Positions 10,844-20,068 of a stretch of 64,000 nt of DNA are shown here, piece by piece. The stretch is from Fen-999 sp044220545 (GTDB lineage: Bacteria; Pseudomonadota; Gammaproteobacteria; Burkholderiales; Rhodocyclaceae), in contig JBGAQX010000005.1 in the NCBI GenBank assembly GCA_044220545.1, positions 19,533 through 83,532 of the forward strand, given 5' to 3'. The translations under genes were made by a program, and so were the position numbers. Position 1 is the first letter of the stretch, and each line of letters begins with the position of its first letter. Under the pieces are notes generated by a model that saw only the letters and a list, made by a program, of their open reading frames with translations, searched no databases and was not told where the DNA came from.

Positions 10844-12856
10844 ATGAAACTGAAGACCATTTCCCTGCTGCTCGGCCTGGCCTTCGCCTCCGCCGGCCAC
10901 GCGGCTTCCTGCCCGCTGCCGGATGCGCAGGCCAACGTCGCCATCGGCCATCTGACCACGACCGTGCCGAACCTCGACGCCGATGGCGCCGCCACCGGTA
11001 ACTGCACCATCAACGACCTGATCGCCGAGGAAGGCGTCTTCCCCGACCAGGCCGCCTGGCTGGCCCATGTCAATGCCGCCCTCGACGGCGTCTCCGCCGG
11101 TCTGCTGACCGACGCGCAAAAGGACGAGATCCGCTCCGCGGCCGCCGCTTACGACATCAAGCGCTACCAGCGCATCAAGCTCGTCGCCATCAACGACTTC
11201 CACGGCCAGTTGACGCAGCCGGGCAACGCGCTGTCCACCCCGGTCGGCGGCATCGACTGGCTGGGCGGCTATGTCAATGCCCTGCGCGCCAAGAACCCCA
11301 ATGGCACCCTGTTTCTCTCCGCCGGCGACATGATCGGAGCTTCGCCGCTGGTGTCGGCCCTGTTCCATGACGAGCCGACCATCGAGGCGATGAACATGCT
11401 CGGCCTGGACTTCGATATCGTCGGCAACCATGAGTTCGACGACGGCAAGAGCGAATTGCTGCGCATGCAGAACGGCGGCTGCCACCCGACCGACCCGAAC
11501 ACCTGCAAGGGCGCCGATGTCGGCCGGCCAACCCCCTTCGAGGGCGCCAAGTTCAAATTCATTTCCGCGAATGTGAAGAACACCGATACGGGCACCACCC
11601 TGCTGCCGCCGTACTTCATCAAGCTGATCGGCGGCACGCGTGTCGCCATCGTCGGCGCCGTGCTGGAGGAAACGCCGACCATCGTCAGCCCGACCGGCGT
11701 CGCCGGCCTCAACTTCCAGGACGAGGCGGACGCCATCAACGCGCTGGTCAAGCAGGTGCGCAATCGTGGCGCCGAAACCATCGTCGCCCTGATCCACCAG
11801 GGCGGTACGCAAACCGGCGGCGTCGCCAGCATCGCCCAGGCCAACGCCTGCAACGGCCTGACCGGCCCGATCGCCGACATCGTCGGCCGCCTCGACGGCA
11901 ACGTCGACGCGGTGCTCACCGCCCACACCCACCAGTGGTACAACTGCAAGCTGCCGACACTGGGCGGCAAGCTGGTGCCGGTCACCCAGGCCGATTCCAC
12001 GGGCCGCGGCATCACCGAGGTCGACCTGACCATCGACCGTGGCACGCGCAACGTGGTTGGCGTCTACCACCGCAACCATCTGGTATCCCGCAACAACGCG
12101 CTGATCACTCCGGTCGCCTCGGTGAAGGCGCTTACCGACGCCTACGCCGCCCTGGCCGCGCCGATCGCCAACCAGGTGATCGGCAGCGTCACCGCCGACG
12201 TCTGCGGCAACTACAAGCTCAGCGGCACGTGCGCCCCGGCGGCGGTGCAGGCCAACTTCGCCGACGGCATCGCCCCGGCCGGCGCCCTGATCGCCGATGC
12301 CCAGCTCGACTACACCCGGCGCGTCGGCTTCGGCGAAGCGGTGATCGCCTTCATGAATCCGGGTGGCGTGCGCGAGAGCTTCTTCTACAACCAGAGCGGC
12401 ACGGAAGGCAACGGCAACGTCACCTACGGCGAGTCCTTCACCGTCCAGCCGTTCGGCAACAGCCTGGTGACGATCACGCTGACCGGCGAGCAGATCGAAC
12501 GCGTGCTCGAGCAGCAGTTCGCCGGCTGCAACGGCCAGACCAGCAAGCGCATCCTCCAGGCCTCCACCGGCCTGCGCTACGAGTACAGCGACAGCGCCCC
12601 GGCCTGCGCCAAGATCGACCCGGCCAGCATCACGCTGAATGGCGTGGCCATCGATCCGGCGGCCAGCTACCGGGTCACGGTCAACAACTTCCTGGCCGAC
12701 GGCGGCGACGCCTTCACGGTGCTCAAGGAAGGCACCGACCGCCTCGGCGGCGCCCAGGACCTGGACGCCGTGACCCGCTACCTGTCGCTGAACCCCAGCT
12801 ACACGCCGGTGGACTTCAGCGTCGCGGCCAACAAGCGCGCGGTCAAGCTGCCGTAA
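10844..12856 (+). CDS. Secreted 5'-nucleotidase / metallophosphatase
   Basis: 670 residues with signal peptide (MKLKTISLLLGLAFASAGHA). A calcineurin-like metallophosphatase domain spans about 113-370 with LVAINDFHGQL, SAGDMIGASP, GNHEFDDG, ALIHQGG and AHTHQW supplying the two-metal ligands. The 5'-nucleotidase C-terminal domain (about 470-650) has MNPGGVRESF, SFTVQPFGN and NNFLADGGDAF for base and ribose recognition. It removes phosphate from nucleotides outside the cytoplasm. About 90 residues precede the catalytic domain and are unassigned. GAGGAGCC precedes the start. It closes the nuclease / PEP-CTERM / nucleotidase run and is followed by a clear terminator. Confidence 0.92.
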   Translation: MKLKTISLLLGLAFASAGHAASCPLPDAQANVAIGHLTTTVPNLDADGAATGNCTINDLIAEEGVFPDQAAWLAHVNAALDGVSAGLLTDAQKDEIRSAAAAYDIKRYQRIKLVAINDFHGQLTQPGNALSTPVGGIDWLGGYVNALRAKNPNGTLFLSAGDMIGASPLVSALFHDEPTIEAMNMLGLDFDIVGNHEFDDGKSELLRMQNGGCHPTDPNTCKGADVGRPTPFEGAKFKFISANVKNTDTGTTLLPPYFIKLIGGTRVAIVGAVLEETPTIVSPTGVAGLNFQDEADAINALVKQVRNRGAETIVALIHQGGTQTGGVASIAQANACNGLTGPIADIVGRLDGNVDAVLTAHTHQWYNCKLPTLGGKLVPVTQADSTGRGITEVDLTIDRGTRNVVGVYHRNHLVSRNNALITPVASVKALTDAYAALAAPIANQVIGSVTADVCGNYKLSGTCAPAAVQANFADGIAPAGALIADAQLDYTRRVGFGEAVIAFMNPGGVRESFFYNQSGTEGNGNVTYGESFTVQPFGNSLVTITLTGEQIERVLEQQFAGCNGQTSKRILQASTGLRYEYSDSAPACAKIDPASITLNGVAIDPAASYRVTVNNFLADGGDAFTVLKEGTDRLGGAQDLDAVTRYLSLNPSYTPVDFSVAANKRAVKLP

Positions 12857-12869
12857 GCGTTGCGCCGAT

Positions 12870-12903
12870 TGCCGCGGGGAGGCGACTCCCCGCGGCATTT
12901 TTT
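12870..12903 (+). terminator. Intrinsic terminator after the nucleotidase
   Basis: Perfect 12-bp stem (TGCCGCGGGGAG), loop GCGA, followed by six T. It starts 14 bases past the stop codon and ends the nuclease-nucleotidase operon. Confidence 0.92.
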
Positions 12904-12960
12904 CGTCCGCGGCTGACAAGTGACGGCCGCCGCCAATCCACATCGTCGGATACTCGCATT

Positions 12961-12976
12961 GGCCGAACGGGCCATC
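12961..12976 (+). promoter_or_regulatory. Shared 16-base upstream motif, copy 2
   Basis: GGCCGAACGGGCCATC, an exact match to the minus strand of 6231-6216. It starts 95 bases before the ATG at 13056 and 56 bases before GCTAGAG, the same spacing as in the other copy. A downstream TATGTCA is also found after the third, diverged copy upstream of the 6883 gene. Confidence 0.45.
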
Positions 12977-13055
12977 CGTCTATGTCAAAGCCATAACAAG
13001 AGCGCAATGCACCTCGGCTAGAGTGGCATTTCTCATTGCCTTCAGGAATGCTTCC

Positions 13056-13751
13056 ATGCGCGCGATCGTTACGCTGATCTTGCTATCAGTCGGCTTCCTT
13101 GGCCCGGCCGTGGCCTCGCCCGTCTATGTCATCGATCCGGACCGCAGCTATCTCGCCATTGAAGTTCCGGCCTATGAGCGCGGTGAACCATTCACCTTGA
13201 TCCATGACGATGGCTCGACCAGCATACATAGCTACCAGTGGATCATGAAGCCACGGATCGAGCGCTTCTCGATCTCGGGGAAGCTGGACTTCGCCCAAGG
13301 GGAAAATTACTTGGGGGCGGTTTCGCTCCTCGTTACCACGTCGGGACTACAGTCGGAGGCTCCGGGCGATTTGCGTTGGCAGGTCGCAGGCTTGCTGGAG
13401 ATCGATCCGCTGACGGGAGTCCTCTCGACCTGGCATCACTTCGACTGCTCCTCCTCGCCCATGTTCACCTACTACTGCGCCATACTGCCCAGCTCAGTTC
13501 CCTTGCAATCGACCGGGACCCTTTCGACTAGCGCCGTTGTACTCGACGGCGTTCAGGCGGGTACCCTGCTATACGATCCATTCATCCATGCATCTCTCGA
13601 GCCTCCTGCGCTACCGCCATTCTCCTACGCGGCGGTCGAGTCCTATTCCTACCACATTGTCGCGACTCGCCTGCCCGAACCGGGTACGGTGGGGCTGCTG
13701 GCGATCGGCTTGCTAGCTTTGCTGAGGCGCCGGCCGCGGGTTGGCCAATAG
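13056..13751 (+). CDS. PEP-CTERM protein of unknown function
   Basis: 231 residues, secreted: signal peptide MRAIVTLILLSVGFLGPAVA, a body rich in beta strands with two cysteines close together (DCSSSP, YYCAIL), and the tail LPEPGTVGLLAIGLLALLRR, a PEP-CTERM signal of the PEPGT type that differs from the PEPESYA tails of the five others in this window. The ATG at 13056 follows AGGA at 9 bases; a GTG at 13023 is in frame but upstream of the signal peptide. It is a single-gene unit after a terminator. I recognise no domain in the body. Confidence 0.8.
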   Translation: MRAIVTLILLSVGFLGPAVASPVYVIDPDRSYLAIEVPAYERGEPFTLIHDDGSTSIHSYQWIMKPRIERFSISGKLDFAQGENYLGAVSLLVTTSGLQSEAPGDLRWQVAGLLEIDPLTGVLSTWHHFDCSSSPMFTYYCAILPSSVPLQSTGTLSTSAVVLDGVQAGTLLYDPFIHASLEPPALPPFSYAAVESYSYHIVATRLPEPGTVGLLAIGLLALLRRRPRVGQ

Positions 13752-13840
13752 GTCCACGCTTCACTTGCTCGCCCGTCGAGACCATGAAATGCAAAGGATG
13801 CTAGATTCGGTGGCCGTCCCATCGAATCCAGCATCCTCGC

Positions 13841-14908
13841 ATGTCCGACCATGACCTTCCGTTGATCGACCGCCTGCGCGCCCGGGTGCCCGGCGTGCCG
13901 GTGACGCTGACGATCATGGGCGTCAACCTACTGGTGTTCGCGGCGATGTTGATGGCCGGCGGCGGGCTTTGGCATACGTCGACGGGCTTGCCGCTGGCCT
14001 GGGGCGCCAACTTTGGCCCGGCCACCCAGGACGGCGAATGGTGGCGGCTGGGCAGCGCGCTGTTCCTCCACTTCGGCCTGCTCCACCTGGGCATGAACAT
14101 GTGGGCGCTGTGGGACAGTGGTCACCTGGTCGAGCGCATGGTCGGCCACGGCCGCTTTGTGCTGATCTACTTCGCCGCCGGCGCGGCCGGCAACCTGATT
14201 TCGCTCGTCACGCACGGCGGCGACGCTGTTTCGGCCGGAGCCTCCGGCGCCATCTTCGGCGTCTACGGCGCGCTGGTGACCCTTGTCTGGCGCGAGCGCG
14301 ACCAGATGGGGCGGGCCGACTTCCGCTGGATGTTCTGGGGTGGTTCGGGATTCACGGCGGCGGCCATCACCTTCGGCTTCCTGGTGCCCGGGATAGACAA
14401 CGCGGCGCACCTCGGCGGCTTGTTCGCCGGAATTCTCGCCAGCATCGCGGTGGCGAGGCGGCCGGGACGCTTGGCCGCCATGGCCGCGATGGCGCTGACC
14501 ATGGCGGCCTTGCTGGCCGCCATTCCGGCGCCGAAATACCGCTGGAGCGAAGAACAGCAGGCGCGCGGCGAGATCCGTGAATTCCTTGGCGCCGATGCGG
14601 CGATCTCGGCACGCTGGCAGACGATTCTGGATGAAGGACGACGTGGCAAGCTGTCTTTCGACAGTCTGGCGGGAACCATCGAGACCGAGGTGACCGATCG
14701 CTATGAGGCGAGCTTCGAGGAACTGTCGGCGCTGAAGCTCGGCGCCGAGGCGCCCTCGGCGGCAACGGTCGATGCGCTGCGCAACTACGCGGAGCGGCGC
14801 CGCGATGCCTCCCGGGAGCTGACCGAGGGTCTGCGGGCGAGAAGCCCGCAGCGGGTCAGGAAGGCGCTCGAACATGCCTCCCGGGCGGCGGCCGGAGCGG
14901 CCCCCTAG
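13841..14908 (+). CDS. Rhomboid-family intramembrane serine protease
   Basis: 355 residues. Residues 25-210 form the rhomboid membrane core: HFGLLHLGMNMWALW (His and Asn of the oxyanion site), GASGAIFGVYGALV (catalytic Ser) and NAAHLGGLFAG (catalytic His), with about six membrane segments. The last ~135 residues after VARRPGR and one more membrane span form a charged, probably helical soluble domain that I cannot assign; such a long C-terminal extension is unusual for a minimal rhomboid. The ribosome site is weak. Substrate unknown. Confidence 0.9.
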   Translation: MSDHDLPLIDRLRARVPGVPVTLTIMGVNLLVFAAMLMAGGGLWHTSTGLPLAWGANFGPATQDGEWWRLGSALFLHFGLLHLGMNMWALWDSGHLVERMVGHGRFVLIYFAAGAAGNLISLVTHGGDAVSAGASGAIFGVYGALVTLVWRERDQMGRADFRWMFWGGSGFTAAAITFGFLVPGIDNAAHLGGLFAGILASIAVARRPGRLAAMAAMALTMAALLAAIPAPKYRWSEEQQARGEIREFLGADAAISARWQTILDEGRRGKLSFDSLAGTIETEVTDRYEASFEELSALKLGAEAPSAATVDALRNYAERRRDASRELTEGLRARSPQRVRKALEHASRAAAGAAP

Positions 14909-16758
14909 CCCGCCGCAAGCTCGGCGGGAACCGGGTCGAACAGATCGTCGAGGGCGTGGCGGTCGCGATGCGAGGCCACCCAGGCAACGATGTCCTCGGG
15001 CGGCAGCGGCCTGGCAAACAGGTAGCCTTGCCCCTCGGTGCAGCGCATGTGCTCGAGTATCGTCTTCTCGGATTGTTTCTCGATGCCTTCGGCGACGATG
15101 TCCAGCGACAAGCTGTTCGCCAGCGCGACTATGGCGCGGGCAATGGACTCGTTGGCCGGTGTATGGGCGATGTCGCGAACGAAGGACTGGTCGATCTTGA
15201 GGCGGTCAATGGGGAAACGGCGCAGATAGCTGAGGCTCGAAAAGCCGGTGCCGAAGTCGTCGATCGCCAGGCTGACGCCGATGGCCTTGATCTCTTGCAA
15301 CGTCCGCAGGACACCCTCGACATTCCGCATCAGCAGGCTCTCGGTCAGCTCGAGTTCGATCAGGTGCGGATCGACGCCGTGCTCGGCGATCTGGGCCTTG
15401 AGGAAGGTCGCAAAGCCGTGCTGGTGGAACTGGAGCGCCGAGATGTTGATCGACATGCGCAAGGGCGGGACGCCTTGCGATTGCCACACCTTGACCTGAA
15501 CCAGGGCGGCCCGCAGCACCCATTCGCCGAGGGGCACAATCAATCCGCTTTCCTCGGCGACCGGGATGAAATGGGCCGGCGAGATCAGGCCTCGCTCCGG
15601 ATGGCGCCAGCGCACCAGAGCCTCGACGCCGCGGATGGCCTGGCTGGCGAGTTCGACCTGGGGCTGGAAGTGCAACACCAGTTCGTCGCCGTCGATCGCC
15701 CGACGCAACTCGCTCTCGAGCGACATGCGTGCCGGGTTGTACATCGTCGTACCGGCCGTGTAGCGGCGAAAGGCGTTGCGGCCGCCGGCCTTGGCCTCGT
15801 ACATGGCCGCGTCCGCCTTGGCCACCAGGGGGCTGATCTCGGTGGCGTCGGTGGGATAGATCGCGCTGCCGACGCTGACGGTGACGACCAGCGAGTGGCC
15901 CAGCAGTTCTATCGGTTCCCGCATCGAGGCCAACAAGCGCTCCGCCACCATGTCCACGGCGCCTGGCTCGTCCAGATCCTCCATGAGAATCACGAACTCG
16001 TCGCCGCCCAGGCGCGCCACGGTGTCGACCCGGCGCGCCGATGCGTTGAGACGAGCCACGACCAGACGCAGCACCGCGTCGCCAACGGCGTGGCCGAACG
16101 CGTCGTTGATCTTCTTGAAGCGGTCGACATCGACGAACAACAGCGCGACCAGACAGCCTTTGCGCTCGGCCTCGCGACAGGCCTGATCGAGTCGATCGGA
16201 CAGCAGCACACGATTGGGGATGCCGGTCAGGCTGTCGAAATGAGCGAGGTGATAGAGCTCCGCCTGCTTGCGCTGGGTGATGACGTTGAGCAGATCGTGA
16301 CCGTTGGCGACCCCAAGGTAGCGCGCCTGCCTGGTGACCACGAAGCCGGTGACCATGTGCTGCATGCCCGCGTCGATGATGATCTGCGCGACGTCGTCAA
16401 CGCTGCAGCCCTCCTCGACGACAATCGGCTGGTTGCATTCGTACTCCTCGTAGGCGAGCAGTCTCAGGATGCGGCGGCGACCGAAGATCTCCCGGCTGTA
16501 GGGATGGCTGAAGAACTCGATGAAGCGCTTGCGCTCGATTAGCGCGACCGGCTCGTCCGCCGCATCGACAACCGGCAGCGCATAGATGGTGTCCTCGGCG
16601 AGAAAGCGGGCCAGGACATCCTGGCAGCGGTCATCGATGCGGACCGGTTCGAGGAAGCGCAACAGATGCCGCACCGTCGGTGGCTTCGTCAGTTGTCCAT
16701 CGCTGATGAAGACGAACTGGCGTTGGGGCACATCACCGGCGGGTTGATTCGCGTTCAT
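14905..16758 (-). CDS. CBS-GGDEF-EAL cyclic di-GMP enzyme
   Basis: 617 residues, cytoplasmic. Residues about 20-165 look like a CBS-type sensory pair (DTIYALPVVDAADEPVALIE, then VVEEGCSVDDVAQIIIDAGM). The GGDEF domain follows (FDSLTGIPNR, RRVD I-site, intact GGDEF at ~249), then an EAL domain (GVEALVRW at ~376, ELELTESLLM, IDDFGTGFSSLSYL, KIDQSFVRD, EGIE). Both catalytic signatures look intact, so it could make and break c-di-GMP. The start at ATG 16758 is preferred over a TTG at 16815. The last four bases overlap the convergent rhomboid gene end. Confidence 0.9.
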   Translation of the reverse strand: MNANQPAGDVPQRQFVFISDGQLTKPPTVRHLLRFLEPVRIDDRCQDVLARFLAEDTIYALPVVDAADEPVALIERKRFIEFFSHPYSREIFGRRRILRLLAYEEYECNQPIVVEEGCSVDDVAQIIIDAGMQHMVTGFVVTRQARYLGVANGHDLLNVITQRKQAELYHLAHFDSLTGIPNRVLLSDRLDQACREAERKGCLVALLFVDVDRFKKINDAFGHAVGDAVLRLVVARLNASARRVDTVARLGGDEFVILMEDLDEPGAVDMVAERLLASMREPIELLGHSLVVTVSVGSAIYPTDATEISPLVAKADAAMYEAKAGGRNAFRRYTAGTTMYNPARMSLESELRRAIDGDELVLHFQPQVELASQAIRGVEALVRWRHPERGLISPAHFIPVAEESGLIVPLGEWVLRAALVQVKVWQSQGVPPLRMSINISALQFHQHGFATFLKAQIAEHGVDPHLIELELTESLLMRNVEGVLRTLQEIKAIGVSLAIDDFGTGFSSLSYLRRFPIDRLKIDQSFVRDIAHTPANESIARAIVALANSLSLDIVAEGIEKQSEKTILEHMRCTEGQGYLFARPLPPEDIVAWVASHRDRHALDDLFDPVPAELAAG

Positions 16759-17015
16759 TGCCAACTGAAGCCTTGTCTGTGGTCGGTCCCGATCGCCCCC
16801 TACAGGACGCGCCAAGCGGAAGACGGTTTCAACAAGGGAATAGTGCTCACGGGACGTGAACCTTTCGTGACCGAACTAGCCCTTTGTCGGCACTCGTCGG
16901 AGCCGGACAGGATCGACGCAACGCGGCCGCGTCGCTTCTTCAGCGCGCTGCCACGTACGGACGGCAACGATCACGAGGCGGTCGGCCCCGTGATCGACGC
17001 CCTCCCGCGACCGGC

Positions 17016-18908
17016 TCAGCCGGCCAGCGCCTGCTTGATCTGCTCGAGCGTGGACTGATCGTCGATGGTGGTCAGGTCGCCCGCGTCGCGGCCTTCGGCC
17101 AGGGCCTGGATCGAGCGGCGCAGCATCTTGCCCGAACGGGTCTTGGGCAGGCCGGTGACGAAGTGGACGCGCTTGGGCCGGGCGATGGCGCCCAGGATGC
17201 CGTCGACGGTCTTCTTAACCTCCGCTTCCAGGGCGGCGCGCAGTTCCGGTGTGGCGACCCGGGCGGCGTCCTTGACCACGGCGAAGGCCACCGGCTCCTG
17301 GCCCTTGAGCTGGTCGGCGACACCGACCACCGCGACTTCGGCGATGGCGCTGTGGCCCTGCACCGCCTCCTCGATCTCGCGGGTGCCGAGACGATGACCG
17401 GCGACGTTGATGACGTCATCGGTGCGACCGAGAATGAAGTGGTAGTTCTCGTCGTCGCGAATGCCCCAGTCGAACGAGGAATAGACCAGCGGATCCTTGA
17501 ACAGGCTGAAATAGGTGCTGACGAAGCGGTCGTCCTGGCCCCAGACGGTGGACAGGCAGCCGGGGGGCAGCGGCGGCACCACGCCGACGATGCCCTTTTC
17601 GTTGGGCGCGCACTCGGTGCCGTCTTCGCGGAAGATCTTCAGGTTGTAGCCGAACACCGGGAAGCTGGGCGTGCCGAACTTGATCCTGGTGTCCTCGACG
17701 CCACGGACGGTGGACAGCATCGGCCAGCCGGTCTCGGTCTGCCAGTAGTTGTCGATCACCGGCAGCTTCAGCTCGCCCATGATCCACTCGTGGGTCGGCT
17801 GGTCGAGCGGTTCGCCGGCCAGGAACAGGTGCTTGAGGCTCGACAGGTCGTACTTGTGCAGGAAGGCCGGATCCTGCTTCTTCAGCACGCGAATCGCCGT
17901 CGGCGCCGAGAACATGACGTTCACCTTGTACTTCTCGACGATCTGCCACCAGATGCCGGCGTCGGGCCGGATCGGCGTGCCTTCGTACATCACCGTCGCC
18001 ATGCCGGCGATCAGCGGGCCGTAGATGATATAGCTGTGCCCGACCACCCAGCCGATGTCGGAGGTGGAAAACATGGTCTCGCCCGCGAAGCCGGTGTAGA
18101 TGTACTTCATGGACGCGGCCAGGGCCACCGCGTAGCCGCCGGTGTCGCGCTGCACGCCCTTGGGTTTGCCGGTGGTGCCGGAGGTGTAAAGAATGTAGGA
18201 AGGCTCGAAGGATTCCATCCAGGTGCACGGCACTTCGGCATTCATGTGCTGGGCGCGCAGGGTCGCGTAGTCGACATCGCGGCCGGCGACCTTGTTGAAT
18301 TCCTTGTCGAGGCCGCGATCGATCATCAGCACCTTTTCCGGCGGAAACTGGGCCAGCTTGCAGGCTTCGTCGAGCAGATGCTTGTAGGGCACCGCCCGGC
18401 CAGCCCGCATGCCGGCGTCGGAGGAAACGATCAGCTTCGGCTTGGCGTCGTCGATGCGGGTGGCCAGCGAGCCCGAGGCGAAGCCGCCGAACACCACCGA
18501 ATGGATGGCGCCGATGCGGGCGCAGGCCAGGATGGCGAAGGTGGCCTCTGCGATCATCGGCATGTAGATCAGCACCCGGTCGCCCTTGCCGACGCCCAGG
18601 CTCTGGTAGATCGCCGCCATGCGCATCACTTCGCTCTTCAGCTCGGCGAAGGAATAGATCTTTTCCTCGTTCGTTTCGGTGGAGAGGTAGATCAGCGCCC
18701 GGTCGTTCGGCCGCTGGGCGGCATGCCGGTCCACGGCGTTGTGGCAGAGGTTGGTTTCGCCGCCGACGAACCATTTGACGAAGGGCGGCTTGCTGTAGTC
18801 GCAAATCTGCTGTGGCGGCTTGTGCCAGTCGATGAGTTGCGCCTGTTCGCCCCAGAAGGCGTCCGGTTGCTCGATCGACCGCTGGTAAAACTCTTTGTAC
18901 GTACCCAT
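17016..18908 (-). CDS. prpE: Propionate-CoA ligase
   Basis: 630 residues of the acyl-CoA synthetase superfamily. The opening YKEFYQRSIEQPDAFWGEQA and the body KPPFVKWF, VFGGFASGSLATRID, YTSGTTGKPKGVQRDTGGYA, DIGWVVGHSYIIYGPL and YWQTETGWPML are characteristic of PrpE rather than of classical Acs. It activates propionate (or acrylate/acetate) to the CoA thioester using ATP. The Lys-containing C-terminal motif PKTRSGKMLRRS is intact, a site that can be regulated by acetylation. I start at ATG 18908 to match family N termini; ATG 18932 is also possible. It is the last gene of an acuI/regulator/prpE run. Confidence 0.93.
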   Translation of the reverse strand: MGTYKEFYQRSIEQPDAFWGEQAQLIDWHKPPQQICDYSKPPFVKWFVGGETNLCHNAVDRHAAQRPNDRALIYLSTETNEEKIYSFAELKSEVMRMAAIYQSLGVGKGDRVLIYMPMIAEATFAILACARIGAIHSVVFGGFASGSLATRIDDAKPKLIVSSDAGMRAGRAVPYKHLLDEACKLAQFPPEKVLMIDRGLDKEFNKVAGRDVDYATLRAQHMNAEVPCTWMESFEPSYILYTSGTTGKPKGVQRDTGGYAVALAASMKYIYTGFAGETMFSTSDIGWVVGHSYIIYGPLIAGMATVMYEGTPIRPDAGIWWQIVEKYKVNVMFSAPTAIRVLKKQDPAFLHKYDLSSLKHLFLAGEPLDQPTHEWIMGELKLPVIDNYWQTETGWPMLSTVRGVEDTRIKFGTPSFPVFGYNLKIFREDGTECAPNEKGIVGVVPPLPPGCLSTVWGQDDRFVSTYFSLFKDPLVYSSFDWGIRDDENYHFILGRTDDVINVAGHRLGTREIEEAVQGHSAIAEVAVVGVADQLKGQEPVAFAVVKDAARVATPELRAALEAEVKKTVDGILGAIARPKRVHFVTGLPKTRSGKMLRRSIQALAEGRDAGDLTTIDDQSTLEQIKQALAG

Positions 18909-18928
18909 CTCGACACCCCCGATTAACT

Positions 18929-20068
18929 TCATGTTGTTGAAACCCGCTTGTCTTCACACGCCAACGCCAAGCGCCGCTCGATGTCGGCGACCGGCAAACC
19001 AATGCAAAACTCGCTGTCCAGCAGTCGCAGCAGCGGCAGCAGACGCAAACCGAGCGCCGGCAACTGCGACCTGACCACCATGCTTTCGTGACCCGCGGCG
19101 ATCTGGCTCAGCACCGCGTCGATGCCGACCTCGGTCTCTTCGACAATCGGCAGGCCGCCGTCGTTGACCCGATTGCCCCCGGCGCTCCGCCCCTCGGCCA
19201 TCCGCTGCTCGGCGGCGGCGATGACCGCTTCGGGCGAATGGTCGCCGTCGTCCGGCGTATGGGCCAGACCGACCGAGACGGTGACGTGCAGGGTACGACC
19301 CTCGTGCTGGATGCTCGCCCCCGCCATGGCGCCACGCAGACGCTCGGCGAACAAGCGCGTCTGGCTGACGTCGATGTCGGGTGTGACGATGGCGAATGCG
19401 CTCTGGTGCCAGCTCGCCAGACTGTCTTCCTTCCGGATCGCGCCAGCCAGGACCGCGCCGAAACGGCTCATCAGGGCGTCCGCGACGGCCTGCCCCTCGG
19501 TGGCGACCAAGTCGTCGTAGCTGTCGAAGCCGACCACCAGGACGCCGACCATGCTGCCGTTCCGACGGGCATGGGCAAACGCCTGTTCGGCCTGGCGCAG
19601 CAGCACGGCGGGTGTCTGGAGGCCGGAGCTCGCATCGGTGGCGGCATCGGCGCGGGCTTCGACCAGGGCCTCGCTGGTCCGGCCCAGGACCACCAGCGAA
19701 TCGAGGCGGGCGAGCAGCTCGGCGGTACCGGTGCCCTTGGTGATGAAATCCGTGGCGCCGAGGTTCTTGGCGCGTTGCCGCGCCTCCTCGTCCTCGTCGC
19801 CGGAAATCATGATGACCGGAATATCGTGGATGCGCCCGACTTTCGAGGCGCGAATCCGCTCGATGAGGCCGTAGCCGTCGAGGTGCGGCATCGACTGGTC
19901 GGTGATCACCAGGCGAATGGTCGGATCGATGAGCAGCGCTTCCCAGCCCGCCTCGCCATCGGCTTCCTCGCGCACATCGAAACAGTCACGCACCCGCTTG
20001 ATGATCGTCGCCCGCACGATGCGGGAATCATCGACGATCAGGATGCGCGGCAACGCGGAGGCGGTCAC
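18929..20068 (-). CDS. Response regulator with degenerate GGDEF domain
   Basis: 379 residues. Residues 8-125 are a receiver domain (ILIVDDSR, phospho-acceptor Asp57 in LVITDQSMPHLDGYG, Lys111 in DFITKG). Residues about 160-310 have the GGDEF-domain fold (MVGVLVVGFDSYDDL, VTVSVGLAHTPDDG) but the signature position reads WHQSAF instead of GGDEF, so cyclase activity is not expected. A short C-terminal part follows. GTG start at 20068 overlaps the acuI stop as GTGA, and prpE begins 20 bases downstream, so this signalling protein is embedded in a metabolic operon. No cognate kinase is adjacent. Confidence 0.87.
   Translation of the reverse strand: MTASALPRILIVDDSRIVRATIIKRVRDCFDVREEADGEAGWEALLIDPTIRLVITDQSMPHLDGYGLIERIRASKVGRIHDIPVIMISGDEDEEARQRAKNLGATDFITKGTGTAELLARLDSLVVLGRTSEALVEARADAATDASSGLQTPAVLLRQAEQAFAHARRNGSMVGVLVVGFDSYDDLVATEGQAVADALMSRFGAVLAGAIRKEDSLASWHQSAFAIVTPDIDVSQTRLFAERLRGAMAGASIQHEGRTLHVTVSVGLAHTPDDGDHSPEAVIAAAEQRMAEGRSAGGNRVNDGGLPIVEETEVGIDAVLSQIAAGHESMVVRSQLPALGLRLLPLLRLLDSEFCIGLPVADIERRLALACEDKRVSTT

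Noticed and set aside
13024..13040. Sigma-54-like TGGCA...TTGC before the PEP-CTERM gene at 13056
   Set aside because: The GG to GC spacing is 11 bases instead of the strict 10, so it probably is not a functional -24/-12 promoter.
16884..18926. 680-codon plus-strand frame opposite prpE
   Set aside because: Antisense shadow of prpE with no recognisable domain.
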